A stretch of DNA of 64,000 nucleotides from Litomosoides sigmodontis (taxonomy: Eukaryota; Nematoda; Chromadorea; Rhabditida; Onchocercidae), in assembly GCA_963070105.1 (NCBI GenBank), contig OY718808.1:3697738-3761737 (forward strand), read 5' to 3'. A program made the translations under genes and the position numbers. Shown one piece after another: positions 27,401 to 39,937 of the stretch. How positions within the stretch are numbered: position 1 is the first letter of the stretch; every line of letters begins with the position of its first letter. The notes under the pieces are model-generated. The model was given only the letters and a program-made list of their open reading frames with translations. It made no database searches and had not been told where the DNA came from.

Positions 27401-29290
27401 TTTAACTGTTAACTATTTACTGTCGTAAAAGATTGCTGTCATAGCGTTATACAGATGAAATAAGGAATTACTGTCAAGAGGTCACAGTCATGAAGTTACG
27501 CAGAAGAAATAAGAGATTACTGTTAAGAGGTTACTGTCGTAAAGTTATACAGACGAATTACGAGATTACTGTTGTAAAGTTGTACAGATAAAATAGGAAA
27601 GAGAAGAGTTGCACAATGAATGAACAATTACTTTTCATGCTTTACTAGCACTAGAATGCATGCATTCTACTAACTTGTTGTACTTGTGGTTGACGTTGAT
27701 GGTACGATAGGCTGCGTTACCATCTTGCTTGAAGGAATAGCACTGCTGACAATAACTACTGTGCTTTTAGTGGCGGGTATGGTAGTGGTAGATATAGCAG
27801 CTGTAGTGGCAGGTACAGCAGATGTGGTAGCAGGTACAGTGGCAGTGGTTCTAGATACAACAGTTGTAGCAGTAGGTGCGGCAGCAGAGGTAGTAGGTAC
27901 AGCGGCTGTGGTAGTAGGTATAGTGACTGTTGTAGTACGTACAGGAGCAATAGTATTAGTGATAGTAGCAGATGTAGTAGTGACTGGAATACGAGTGACA
28001 ACTGCTGTGCTTCCAGTGGTCAAAATCGTAGCTGCAGCGGTTGTTGCAGCAGTTGCTGCAGTAGATGTTACAGCAGTAAATGTAGCAGTTGTAGTTCTTG
28101 TAGATGGTGTAGCAGCAGACATGACAATCTGAGTAGCAATAGGAGGTGTAGTAGTTGCTGGTACAGCAACTGTGGTTTTCACCGTGCCAATGGTACTACT
28201 TCCCGTTGCTCTGATCACTGTTGATGTTGATTCTGATAGAGAAGTTCTGACAGGTTTATTCGAAACTGGTAAGTTTTGCTTAGCTACGTCTAAATAGTAA
28301 AAAGAGAGAACTTACCAAATACCTCGGTGTCCTGAAAATAAATTTTCATTGAAATGAAAAAGTATATTTTGTCAAGCATAATGGTACCGTTGGCTAATTA
28401 ATTTTCATTCTATCAATTCAATATTTTTCTTCCTTCGACCATTTACCACATTATTGTAGTGTTTTAATATTTGTATTGTAAAATGAAGTTTCACATGTGA
28501 TACGAATTAATTAATTTCCGATTAGTTATCAGTGGAATTACAGTTGAGAAACTTTGCTATATCGAAGAGCAAAATTTGAAAAAGTTTGAACTAACATTGG
28601 GGCAATGAAACGGGAGATTTTCGATTGTTCCGCATGGTCGTATTTCTGCATTAAACGCACTAAAAGCATATTATCATTTTTCACCTAGTTAACTGCCGCT
28701 TTATCATAAATTCATTATTCCATTAAAAATTCATTATTTTATTTTCATTCATTTTCCCTTCACAAAAATATTCACTTTTGTAAAATAATTAAAACGAAAG
28801 GAAAAAAAAATGGCAACAAAGCTCTCACTTGCAAAAATATTTCGTATTCGTAACGCAATTTGGTGGATATTTTCGGCAAAACCTAAAGTTACCACTACTT
28901 CAAATTACTTATATATCTTCAAAGAAAAAGTTGCGCAAAAATTCTCCTTTACCTTTTAACACTGAATTTCAGGTTAATTTAACACTGCAAATAAGATAGT
29001 TAGTTGAAAGAAGGAGTCACTGATTTCTTTTCCAATTGTTCTTTTCAAACAAATCTGAGTAATACTTTATCCGCTTTAACTAATTCGTAACTTTCATACC
29101 AGCAATTTTTATTTCCTCACCTTCTTCGTAACTGGAAATACAATCCGCGATGACCGCTCGGTAATGTATTCACATTTTCCCATTGCGACCAACTACTCCA
29201 TACTCCTACCTTACTACAGCGAATTACGTCTATGCTGTAAGTTGAAATGCACAGGTATGTAGTAGTGAGGATCGTTAACCAAACATGCAT
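16915..29290 (-). CDS. Predicted type I membrane protein: mucin-like segment, six C6 domains, TSP1 repeat, TM helix
   Basis: My model has 22 exons, all in phase, and encodes 1,035 residues. Order on the minus strand: signal-peptide exon 29210-29290 (MHVWLTILTTTYLCIS...), 16-nt microexon 28316-28331, Thr/Ala/Ser-rich exon 27675-28289, then C6 pairs 26341-26489/25734-25896, 25028-25170/24781-24943, 23705-23847/23460-23622, 22779-22921/22363-22525, 21749-21891/21504-21666 and 20915-21063/20604-20757. Proline-rich linker exons are 24569-24613, 23250-23294, 22167-22208, 21243-21299 and 20360-20418. The TSP1 exon is 19761-19909 (WGLWGPWSTCSDICG, then RQRFRGC). The last exon, 16915-17074, encodes a TM helix (WLIIFVIIACLMIIAS) and the basic tail RIDRKRRKMLKGL. 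C6 domains are cysteine-rich extracellular units of unknown function, common in nematodes. The protein is presumably surface-exposed. The join to the TM exon is the weakest, since its acceptor is GGAAG. Whether this is one gene or two needs transcript evidence. Confidence 0.8.
17940..17972. repeat. GA-rich simple repeat
   Basis: This purine run (GAGAGAGAGAGGGGG-like) lies in the same long intron. A CA/CG dinucleotide run lies nearby at 17404-17434 and a CT run at 17334-17353. Confidence 0.75.
18330..18396. repeat. GATCA/GATCG-type imperfect repeat
   Basis: A run of GATC-containing 5-mers (GGATCAGACCAGATCAGATCAG and relatives, here shortened in concept) lies in the long intron between the TSP1 and TM exons of the C6 gene. 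It is a simple-sequence tract. Confidence 0.7.
21367..21430. repeat. (TA)n microsatellite
   Basis: About 32 uninterrupted TA units lie in the intron between a C6 exon b and the following linker exon. It is likely polymorphic in length. Confidence 0.95.
21504..21891 (-). repeat. Recently duplicated C6 module, copy 1
   Basis: Two exons plus the intron between them are base-for-base the same as 23460-23847, except for one transition that changes Ala to Thr in CSACVN/CSTCVN. Similarity extends a little beyond both exons (about 21501-21906) and then drops. Confidence 0.9.
23460..23847 (-). repeat. Recently duplicated C6 module, copy 2
   Basis: Partner of 21504-21891 at a constant offset of 1,956 bases with no indel. 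The intervening module (22363-22921) is clearly more diverged, so this is not simple adjacent tandem duplication. Confidence 0.9.
27418..27600. repeat. Degenerate tandem repeat of about 50-60 bases
   Basis: Successive units share the pattern ATTACTGTNNTAAAGTTATACAGANGAAATAAGAGATTACTG with substitutions and small deletions. The repeat lies in the intron just downstream of the mucin-like exon and is not coding. Confidence 0.75.
27675..28289 (-). other. Thr/Ala-rich mucin-like exon of the C6 gene
   Basis: This single long exon encodes about 200 residues dominated by Thr, Ala, Val, Pro and Ser in loose repeats of the type TTTAAVPTTSAAAP. Such tracts are normally dense O-glycosylation sites that hold extracellular domains away from the membrane. 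It ends at an A/GTTAGT donor whose phase matches the first C6 exon. An open plus-strand frame over the same bases is only the Val/Ala shadow of the repeat. Confidence 0.8.
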
Positions 29291-31348
29291 TTCTACTGAA
29301 ATTAGTTGTTGCTATAACGAATGAGCGGCACGTTCACGAAATTGCATTATTTTAAACACAATAATGTGAACTTCATGAAAATGAGCTACACTCTTGACGC
29401 TAAAATCTCACCAAAAATTGAATTGGAAATGATAGATACTGCGAGATGGACGCTTTTGGAAAAGTGAAATGTCAAATACATTGCAAAATTTAATTTCTTC
29501 ATTTATCATTTAAATTATGCGAAATTTTAGAAGATAAATGCAATTAATGATTGACATTCATTGATTTGCGAGCAAAATTTTTTATTTTTTTTTCAATTTT
29601 TTAAAGCAGAAATATTAAGAGAGCATTTTCCCGCAAATATCGTTAGAACCGTTTATGCAAATGGAAAATATACATAGCAGCACATTTAGAAAGAAATGAA
29701 GTCGACTTTCCTTCGTTTCTTTCTTTTCGAATATTCGAAATGAGAAAATTTAATTGCTATAAAATCTATAAAAAAATGTTTGCTATTCAGAGTGAAAAAT
29801 GGGTGAATAAAGCGTACTGGAACAAACTACTGTCGTTTTTAAGCAGGTATTAAGCAATACTTTATTAGCACTGAAGAACTTTTATTAGATTTGAGTTGAA
29901 GGGCGAAGTTCGATTTCATTTTTGTTGTTTGAAAAGTGTAATTTACAAGACGCAGTACAATTATTTATTTTTCCTTTTTCTTTGATAATATAATTTAGTA
30001 TTTTAGTCGTTGCTCAGATATTTGCGAAATATTTCACATTTTGACTGTCATCATAATTGAATTGGTGCGAATGTATTAAAACTCGAAGATATGAAGCGAT
30101 AGACATATGCGATATGAAATGTTGATATAGCTTTAAAAAGGTGTCAACATAATTAGTTAGTGCTAATTCCACTAAATCAAAAATGACCTAAATCACTGTT
30201 GATATGTCATTTCAAAAGACTTCACTGAATTAGGCAATTTCATATATTTGAAGTATTCATCGCTTCTCCGTCGCATACACAATTAGTAGAAAGCGTAAAT
30301 GTCTTCAATTGCTTAAGTTATGTTTTTGCATTCATTCCCCAACCTTGAATACACAAAAAAATTTTATTTATAAAATTCTGATATTCAACTTTATCAATTC
30401 GAACGATGAAAGCATTATCGTGAATTTAAATAATCAACTGTAATGGAAAAAATTGCAAAAAAACATTTTGAATTTCATCAAAATAAATATGAAAAAATTT
30501 TTGTTGATTAATCAAAAGTAGTAGAAATGGTGTGAAAAGAAATGTAGCAATGTATGAAATTGTCACTGTGATTTTATTCAAATGAAGATAGAAGTCAATC
30601 GAATGATATTTAATCTGATAGAGAAAAAAAAACCAGTTTATTCAAATTGAAAACTCCAGCGACAACAACAACAACAATGACAGTAACAATGGAAGTGAAT
30701 ATTGAAGAATTGTAATAAATTTCACTTTTCGAACAGATAAATTACTTAGATTGGAAAGTTTATGAGCATGTGAATTAAGATGGATGGATAGAGAGATGTG
30801 GATATGATGATGTTGAAAGTGGATTGAATGATTTAAGACTGGATTTGTTTCATTTTGTAGAAACTCCTTCACTCATTTCACCCATCCATTCATTCCTTAA
30901 CCGACACCTGCGGTTAGTATTGAAGGAGTGATTGGGATAAGTTGAAAGAGAATCTGAAATTTGAATTGATCCTTTATGTTAAATGAAGTAAAAATAATAA
31001 AGTTTTATGTGACGATTGAATGTACTACATTGGAGATAATTGTGACAAGGAATAATTAAAATTTCACTACTATTTGCTTTTTTTTTGATTTTAAACAATT
31101 GATATGTAATTTATTTTTGACAATATTTGAAATTATCTATCAAACATTGACAATTTTTGTTGTTTCATTTTTCTTCCCTCAAACTTTTCTTCAACATTAT
31201 CACTATCAACTTGTTATATGCTAACTTGTTGAAATTGCACGAATTTATTTTGCATCCATTAAATCACACTAAAACTATATTTCATTTCCATACATTTATC
31301 ATATTAAGTTTCACTTTACATAGACAGCAAACATACTGACATTTTGCA
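29291..31348. other. Upstream region of the C6 gene
   Basis: This AT-rich sequence separates the C6 gene start from the 3' end of the EF-hand gene, both on the minus strand. I find no exon chain. The TTTCAG ending 10 bases upstream of the ATG at 29290 could be a spliced-leader acceptor. Small open frames are low-complexity histidine/serine/leucine strings. Confidence 0.5.
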
Positions 31349-33526
31349 CTACTGACATTTGCACGTAGCTAAATCATCATCAATCATATAATTTCGCACC
31401 ATAAATGTAAATTCGTCATAATCCAGGACACCATTACCATCGACGTCCGCTTCCGCAAATATTTCATCAACTATCACTTTATCGCGAATATCACCTAACT
31501 CGCTGAGAATATATTGGAAATCTTTTTTTGAGACTACACCACCTTCACCCTGCAATAGCTCGGAATGTAATTAAACATATACTGATAATGGGATATACTT
31601 GTATCCAACCATGTATGCTACATTTCCCTATCAGAAGCTAAAGTGAACAGGGTGAACTGATGAATTGCACAGTGATGATAAGGATAAATAAAGCATAAAA
31701 AATGAGTGGAAACATTACTGTAATTAAATATGATATTACATTTTATAGTACAAAAACACTGAAATGAAACTTTTTTTTTTGAAATATTTTTCTGAAATAT
31801 CCATACTTGAACGATTTAATATGTTTTGTTTATTTGCTGATAAGAATGCTGCAAATAATTTCATAACAAATGACCAAACTACTCATTCATGGTGAAGCAG
31901 ATAACGCAAATGAACTTTTTTGACCAACTTCATCTGTTAGATTTACGAAAGTACCTGCTTTACTATGAATGATACTTATTAAGCATAACTAGTAGAACTG
32001 AAAAAATATAATGTTTTTAATCCATTCGCAATCACTACCACAACAAACAGTCTTAAATTATTCTCGACGATCAATAAGTAACATTCGACAATTATCAATA
32101 CTTTTTGATAATTCACTGACAAAGATAAGAGAGGAATAAAATTTCCCATTAAGCGAAAACCTTTTGTAAAACTATCTAATAGCCTTAAAATAAATCAAGA
32201 AAAAAGTTTTAGAAAAATTCACAACATTTCAATGTTCATTTTTTTTGACAAGACATTTCAATTTTTTTTTTCTTTAACTATCTCCCTCACTTACTCTGTC
32301 GAAGACAGCGAAGCATTCTCGTATCACATCGTTCCAGCTATTCTTTTTTTCACTCATTCGTTTCATTACATCGCAAAATTCATGAAAATCTATTTCATGA
32401 TTGCCCATCTGTAAACATTTGCACTAATTAGAATCAATTAAACTTGTAATTAATTCATTTCAAAAATCTAATGCATTCTAGTAAATTACCGGTAAAACCT
32501 AATTTCCACATGAAAAGACAGAAGATGGGTAGGTAGGCAGTTCTGTCAGAATTACTCATACCTGGTCTACTTCCTCAATTAACTGCTCAAGTTCATTTTT
32601 CTGCGGTCGTAAACCTAAATTTCGCATTGCACTTTCCAGCTCATCAATACCAATTGCGCCACTGCCATCTAAAATTGAAATATTCCATTCCACGAAAAAA
32701 AAACTTCCATGATACGTTTGCATCTAATGTTTTTTTTTCATCATACTATGTGATACTCCAAAACTAACTATTAAATAATTCAAAAAAAATACAATATTTA
32801 CATTACGATCCTTTCAGACTTTTAGTCTGAAAGTGTTATCTAATACTGACGATACTAATTCGTTTCTATAATTAAATAATTAAAAAAAATGCACAAATTT
32901 CCAAATTTCACATAGGTTTTAAAATATTCGCACTATTATAGCAACAAGCAGCTCACCGGTATCAAATACATTGAACACTTGACGATACTCATCTAACTCT
33001 TCTTGCGAATATCCAGCAAGTTTTGCTTTCAATAACGGATCATTCGAACCGAAATGCTGTCGTTGATTAAAGTCATGGTGAAATTTATGCTGTAAATTTA
33101 ATTATGAAAAGTTTACATCCCACTTCATTCTACATTCTCTCATTCATCGTCCATCTAAATTTACGGAAATTTAATGAAAAGTCAATCGATCGCCTGTCAT
33201 ATCATAGACAGCAACAGCAACACCTAGCGACTGATTTATTATAATTCAAAAATTGTAAATTTTTCAAGGAAAATACACGTAATGTTTCATTTTGTATAAC
33301 TTTCCAATACAGTTTATTCCATGAAAATTTGATACTTTTTCATAAACTTTCATATAAATTTTCAATTTTCATATAGTTGAGCATTTGTTTTTTTTAAAAA
33401 AAGAAACTTTTAAAATACCTTAATAGCTTCAGCAATCATTGATGCGCGACTGCTTGGCGGATTTGATAAAAAAGCTTTCTGTCGTCCCGAGAATCTCTTG
33501 TTAGTGTTACGTGGTGTTACGTTCAT
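31349..33526 (-). CDS. Calmodulin-like EF-hand protein
   Basis: Five exons (33419-33526, 32957-33089, 32562-32668, 32295-32408, 31349-31549) close into 220 residues with canonical splice sites. A basic N-terminal extension of about 60 residues precedes four EF-hand positions. EF1 has an intact loop DTDGSGAIGIDE and EF4 an intact loop DVDGNGVLDYDE. EF2 (DQMGNHEIDFHE, with only two of the usual acidic positions kept) and EF3 (DRGEGGVVSKKD) are degraded. The helix after EF1 (SAMRNLGLRPQKNELEQLI) resembles calmodulin and centrin. The family senses Ca2+ and binds target helices; the specific partner is unknown. The start MNVTPRNTNKRFSG was chosen as the first ATG in frame, with the first donor in phase behind it. 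The long extension and the cysteine-containing C-terminus (CKCQ) differ from true calmodulin, so this is a divergent calmodulin-like or centrin-like member. Confidence 0.9.
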
Positions 33527-34008
33527 TTTAACTTTCCTCTTCTTTTTTTACCGTCAATAGAATTCACGTAAAACTGAACTTTCACGTATCAATGATCCTA
33601 TTTTCACTTTAATATAATTATCCAATTGATAATTTCACATAATGTTTCATTGGATATTCCAATATTTAAGTGTAAGGAGCAATCTCATGCAAATGATTCA
33701 AGTAATAATTTCACGCAACAAATCGATAATTAAATTCACGTAACGTTTCCTTCACTTTTAGTCTAAGGAACGAAAAAACAGTTACCTTTTTTAGTATTAG
33801 TGAACAGAAAGTGAGGTAGAGGGAGTGAAAAAACGATTTACGTCACGCGAATGAAGAGGAGAGGAGAGAGAGAGAGGGAAGAGTGAGTTATCGATAGTCT
33901 AGTAAGGAAAGCAACAAAAAACACTAATAACCACCTAACCTGAGAATAATAAAATGCCTTCTTTTCCTGCAAAACGCACATTAATTAATTAAAACATATG
34001 CTACTCCC

Positions 34009-34128
34009 ATTATTGCAGGAAATCTGCAGGCAATACAATACGTCCATTACTGTAGCTAATCTGTAGGCAATACCTTCATTACTGTGGAAAATCTGTAGAC
34101 AATACTTTCACTACCGTAGGAAGTCTGA
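34009..34128. repeat. Degenerate tandem repeat of about 35-40 bases
   Basis: Three to four units share CATTACTGTAGGAAATCTGTAGGCAATAC, each with several changes. No coding potential is seen. Confidence 0.75.
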
Positions 34129-35687
34129 TTTTGATAAATAGCCAAGTTTGTGTAACATTTCGTTTTGGCAAAGAACACAAGTATTCTATATGAATATGTC
34201 AATACTTTCTTTCTTTTCCCTCTCTCTATCTGTCTCTCTGGAACAGTTGTTTTTTACATTCTATTTCATCTTATTGATTTATATTTATAAAAACTGTGCC
34301 TATGCATGTTGGAAAAAATAAATAAATGAAAACAAAAAAAAGATGAGCAAACAGCAAGTAAACATTTTGTGATAATCAAAATTACTAATTTCATAATTCA
34401 CATCTGAAATCAATAATTCCAAAGGGCAAGATAGCATTGTAAATATTTCTGGGGAAAAATATTTGTATATAAAGCAACTACTTAAAATTATTATCCAAAA
34501 TTTATTGGCAAAAATTAATTTCACTTTAGTTCAAATTAACTTTGTTTAGTGTCATTGTGCTTTTATGAATCGAAGGAAGGAGGAAAAAAAGCAGGAAAAC
34601 GATAGGGAGAAATGAGGTAAGCGACAGATTCGTTGCTTGCATTTATTACCTGGGCAACAAAGGCTTGCTGCATTCGTATTTATACGTGCACTAATCAATG
34701 ATGAAGTCTGAAATGAATTCTCTATAAATATTAGTTTGGAAATTCTTCAGCTTCGGGCAAGATAGAAAGAAGGGAGGAGGAAAGGGTGAGGGGAGGGGAC
34801 AGGGAAGTGATTTTTACTATCCACTACTAATTGAAATTGCTAGATGGAATTTCAGTTGACCAGTTTGCTTATCAATCACAATGTTTAGTTGGTTGCAAGC
34901 AAATTTTTCATTTATTTTGAATTAAATTTTTCATCAATAAAGCGAAGAGAAGTGAGAACAAAATGTTAAATATTGCAAGTGAATGAAACTCATCGAACCA
35001 AATTAACTTCGTTCCATTGGATCAGATCATCCAATGCTTGCTGCTTTAAGCTCAAAAAACTAACGAAAATCCAATACACTTCGCAAATCCACCATTTAGC
35101 TTTCTTCTCCCTATATTCAGCTTAAAGATTGGAAAGTCCTAGCCTACTAGTTTCAAATTTCACTTCGGAAAATTCAAAAAAATTTCGTACTAAACCTCAA
35201 CTTCATTTGCTTCTGAAATTTGGTCGACCCATCCTTGTCCCACTAGCCTTCAGGGTCAACAGCAGCAGCACTAAGGAAACACGTCATGCCTATCACGTGA
35301 GATACTAAATAAATAGCTATGCTTCACCGATACGAACAGAGAGATATTCAGTAAATATGGCTAGAAGAACTACATTCTATTATGCAGTAGGAAATGACAT
35401 ACATTCTTCGCTAAGCAAAAAAATAGCTATTCTCTGTGGCTATTGAAAGTCATCCAATTGTTAAGTTAATTGCCACTTACCATCCCAGTTTCCAGTATGA
35501 ATGAGTATCCTCTCCTTTTTTTTAGCGATAACAAACCAATTTTACTAACACATATTTCCGTATGATTTTCATCAACATCGCCTTAAGCTCACTTTTAATT
35601 AAATTTACAATGAATAAAAATTCATGAAAATTTTAAGATTCAATTTTTCATGAATTATTCTTGTGCTTTAATATGCAATCATCAAAT

Positions 35688-35903
35688 GCAACAATTCAAA
35701 TGGCTTACATTGCTTGCACAACTTTTAGGCATTCGTTTCGATCAGCAAAGATGACATGATTATTCTGCTAGTAAAGATTAAACTCTTATAGGAATGTTAA
35801 GATCATTGTGACAACCTTTTTGTTTATCAAGCAGTTCATAAACACCTCCCCCCCCCCCCCCCCTCATTGAAGTTTGCTGATCATTCCAATTCCTTAATAA
35901 TTT
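35688..35903. repeat. Duplicated 216-bp non-coding block, copy 1
   Basis: The block starts GCAACAATTCAAATGGCTTA and ends CCTTAATAATTT. It matches 41042-41260 in the same orientation with only a few substitutions and a length change in its C-homopolymer. It lies about 450 bases beyond the stop codon of the F-box gene. No terminal inverted repeats or target-site duplication are evident. Confidence 0.9.
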
Positions 35904-36353
35904 CGCTAAAACTCTGAAAAAATTAGGCTATATAATAAAAAATGTGGTCAATGATTTAGCAGTGCTTCTCTTCATCTTTCACTCACTGCTGGAACTGAAA
36001 ATTTAACTATAATATAACAGATCCATTTAGAACTTCCTTCTCCAACAAATTAGAATACTTTCTTATTCATGTCAATAATATACAACAACAGGATCCTTTG
36101 CAACTTTATATTATATAATGCTGACTCTGAATATGAGAACGAACATAAACACAAACGTACATTTAACCCCCAGCGTACTGCAGAAATGCGCAAAGTATTA
36201 CAGAAAAAATGAATCAGTACAACATCTTGGGATAGATTACATTGGAAGGGTCGGTTGTTTATTTGCACGTTTCAGTAAACTGATGAAACTTACACAGAAA
36301 TGTAACTAACGATAAGGCCTGCATGTGTTCATTAAGGAGTTTTTACGCAGTAA

Positions 36354-39300
36354 CTACACAGAATGATCATCAATGGAAATTTCGTACGGCTGCTTCTCCT
36401 CAACCCGAAAACGATATGACTTAAATGATGATCTGCGCACCACAGGTCCACGAAAACAATCAAAATCACAACTAAAACAGAAACTGATTACAATTAATAC
36501 AGTAACGCGAAATGTTAAAAAAAATGCGAAAAAAAATTAGACTTTGAAGTTCTCAGCATATCACAAAGCAATAAAAGTAACAAAATTTTTGCAAACTAAC
36601 AAGATTGGTTGTGAAGTTATTGTGAAATCACGAAGCCCATCCAGCTGACGCACATCGTTCTCTACAGCTCTGATATCACCATTGAAAGTATCATGGAAAA
36701 TGCATCCATCCTCAGTTTTAGTCCAATTAATAAAATAATTCTCTCGCGTTGAAATTAGCAGTTTAGGTCGTTTCAGATTAAGACGTTGCAACCTTTCAAT
36801 ATTAACCTTAAAACAACTTAAGAACGATTTATATTTACCTACCACAGACTGCATTGCTCTTATCTGCATGTAAAAGCATACATAAGAAATAATAAGTAGG
36901 TAGAGTTAATTTCGCAACCTACAAAAAGTCCTCTTTCGTCTTCTTTCAAAATTGAAAATGACATCGAACAATATCCTTGAAAATCCATTACTTTTTTATA
37001 ATAGATAATACCTTATTTTTATGAAGCTTGAGGAAACGTAAATTAGGCAAATCGTCATCATTTAGATTGCTCCAGATTTCATCTTTATAACACTTACCAA
37101 CATCGCTAAGATTCAAAAAAACTAAATGCCTGGAAAAACTGATCCATAGAATGCATTCACACAAATATTTCACTTCAGAACTGATGCGAGTACTAACCTA
37201 CTTGCCTATGATAATAACATTTTCATTAGCACTAATTAAAAGATTACTTGAAAAATATCTTGCCCTAATTATGAGTAATAAATAGTGTTCCTCTGTATAA
37301 TGCAACATACTGAGAAATAAACTTAAGTAGTAAACTTGCTGATATCGAAAAATGGAAATTCGTGAATATTGGCTAAAAAGACTAAGCGTGATCAGAAGAA
37401 AATTAACAATTAAAATATATGGATAAGCAAAAATATATTTACTTGAAATTACTGATAATGAACGGCAGAGCTTCGTCATCCATAAACGCATTGCGTGCAA
37501 GACCAAGCGTTTTCAACTCAGGGCAACTGTAATGACAAATATGTAACGTATGTATCAACCTGTTCTGTCTCTAACAAATAAATTCAAAATGTTTTTGATA
37601 CCTTGGTTTCGAGCTTTCTTCAACACTCTTTTGCCCCAACTAATGCCATTACGATAACTTGAACAGTTGGGGAAATTAACATACTTGCAATCAATAGCTC
37701 GTAAAAGTCCGCTTCTGCATGCATAGAAATTCGCAATTTCTAAATGTTTGAGTTTGTATGGGAATGATTTCTCGGGTTCCTTGTCTGGCAAAGTGAATAA
37801 AGCAGTCATCCCATCGTTCGTAAGTTCACAATCTTGACCACCACAGTTTATCCGTAATTCTTCCAAGTTGTACAAATTCTGCATCGTCAAGAAAGCAGTA
37901 ATAGCATAAAATCTTTACAATATTTAACAAATATCACTAAAAATCACTACACTATTTTTCTATACAACTGCCAATATCTCTATGTGGTAAGGTTCAAGAC
38001 TTAAGACTTGGTAAGGTTTAATACTTTGCTTACTTTTAAGGGAACGAGATCAACATCAGAAGTATAAAGACACATAGCCACTGAGAATACTTTCAAGTTA
38101 TGCAAGTAAGCAATATATTGAAAATCTTCATTTTCAATGTAATATCCAAGATAAAGTTCGGTCAGTGTCGACCGCCATGGAGAAGTAATGATATTAGCGA
38201 AACTAAAAAACTGTAGTATTAATAAAAACATTACTCATGAACATATTAACAGCCAATAAACATACACATACGCTCAAAAATTAAAAATTTGCAAATAAAA
38301 CTCAACAAACAGCAACCTGATGTAGTGACTTTTGAAACAGTCATAAAACTACTAGTAAGATACTAATAGTAGCCAATAATAGCTCCCAAAGAAATGTTAA
38401 AAGAATAGAGATTTACTTCAGTTTCGATATCCCATTATGTACACTCAATAAATTTAATGGACGTTTGCACGCAGATAATTTTGCATCAGTTTTCAAGCGG
38501 TATTGGCCTACATTACCCATGAAGAAATTACGCATTTTCGGGAAAATGGTCTCATCTTCAAACAACATCTCCAGCACTTCATTCCATTCTTCTCCAGTTT
38601 GATCATAAACGGAACACTGAAAATCAGTAACACCTAAAATATCAATTGAAACCCACCTCAACATCAGGATAATAGCAATTGCAGTAGGATTGCTACTATC
38701 ACAGTACACTAAGCAATGATGAGGACAATTTTCATATAGTTTTCAATGTAAATCATACTCGATGCACTTCATCCATATGCAGTGTCTCAACACTGGGAAA
38801 GGAGTCTGATAATTTTTTCAACAATGAAGTATTCATTTCTGCAAAAAATCGTTATTTGAATAGGAAAATTTTGAATGAAAGAAAATCAACTCTTACTAAT
38901 ATTTCTTGATTCATATCATTTATTCTTTTATACCAATATTCTTTAGACGATTTCAAACCGTACCCTTAAAAGAGCCAATATCAAGATGGACGACATTAGG
39001 GAAAGAAATTTCGAATAATTCGTTAACGCGAGCAGATAGTAAGGGCACCGAACAATGAATGCACAGCTTCCGAAGATGTTGTGAAGTCTGAAAATGCAAA
39101 AAAAGCAATTTCACAAAAGCATAGTATGTATGACCTCATAGCTTCAATTAATGATAACCATCAACTATTAGAATGTTCTTATCAGGCAAAAAAATTATAT
39201 GCCAAAGCTTACCCTCTGCAAAAAGTTTTTCACACTGCCATATTTTAACGAAAGATCATTAACCAGCACTCGAACCTCCATGAATAACGAGGAATGATTT

Positions 39301-39937
39301 GCCAAATAATTCCACCGGTGAGAAACCAAAGACAAACAATGAATCAAATCAATTGGATGACAGTAAGCGAATATCGTCAACAGTATATCATCAGATAAAT
39401 CGTTTATTGTAGTGAGTATTTCCTAAATGAATTATTCACAATAGTGTGAATTTTGGATTCGTTTTGCAATGGTTCGTGTTAATGAATTCTATCTAATATT
39501 GTATAATAGAAAATACCGTTTTGACATCCGAACATTTGGTAAATTCTGCGACGTCCACTTCACTTCTCATTGGAATCTGGAAATTTTGTATCAATTCATT
39601 TGTTACAGGATGAAAGGAAAAAGAAGCCTGACTTAGGGCGCCACATGAAAATTGAATCACCTTGCTATAGCGTCGTAGAGATGTGTAAGAGGTACGATCA
39701 AGTTGTATTATCGGATAATATGTTTGCATGCGACAAGCACGGGGCCTTAAATTGATAAAATCTGTACAATCCACACTATACAATTAAATTGCAGTGAAAC
39801 CTTCTGTTCCTCGAACTTCATCCAATACGGTGAAGTAAGAAGACTTACGCTTTAAAAAACTTATATCTTCCGTCCAACTTGTCATATTTGCGTGATACAG
39901 GCCAATATTGCCCGGGTGATTCCGTTATTGCTTCCAT
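36354..39937 (-). CDS. F-box and leucine-rich-repeat protein
   Basis: Twelve exons join in phase into 616 residues: 39849-39937, 39517-39775, 39213-39422, 38964-39087, 38759-38838, 38417-38616, 38034-38202, 37685-37878, 37443-37526, 37012-37129, 36601-36806 and 36354-36471. The third exon encodes an F-box: INDLSDDILLTIFAYCHP, DLIHCLSLVSHRWN, then SSLFMEVRVLV. After it come irregular leucine-rich repeats (LRKLCIHCS, VVHLDIGS, LTELYLGYY, LEELRINCGG, LKHLEIANF, LKTLGLARNAF, LVFLNLSD, LRFLKLHKN, LQRLNLKRP). F-box/LRR proteins are substrate receptors of SCF ubiquitin ligases: the F-box binds SKP1 and the LRR binds the target. About 120 residues precede the F-box. The first ATG follows TTTTAGA, a likely spliced-leader acceptor. 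The ortholog is not recognised. Confidence 0.87.

Larger units (their letters stand above)
33527..36353. other. Intergenic region with simple and degenerate repeats
   Basis: No gene is recognised. The region holds a GA tract near 33855-33880, a degenerate tandem repeat at 34009-34128, a CT tract near 34218, a C-homopolymer near 35848 and the first copy of a duplicated 216-bp block (35688-35903). Its low-coordinate end is the upstream side of the EF-hand gene. Confidence 0.5.

Noticed and set aside
27686..28132. Long plus-strand Val/Ala open frame of 148 residues
   Set aside because: It is the antisense shadow of the Thr/Ala repeat exon of the C6 gene, with no splice context or start support.
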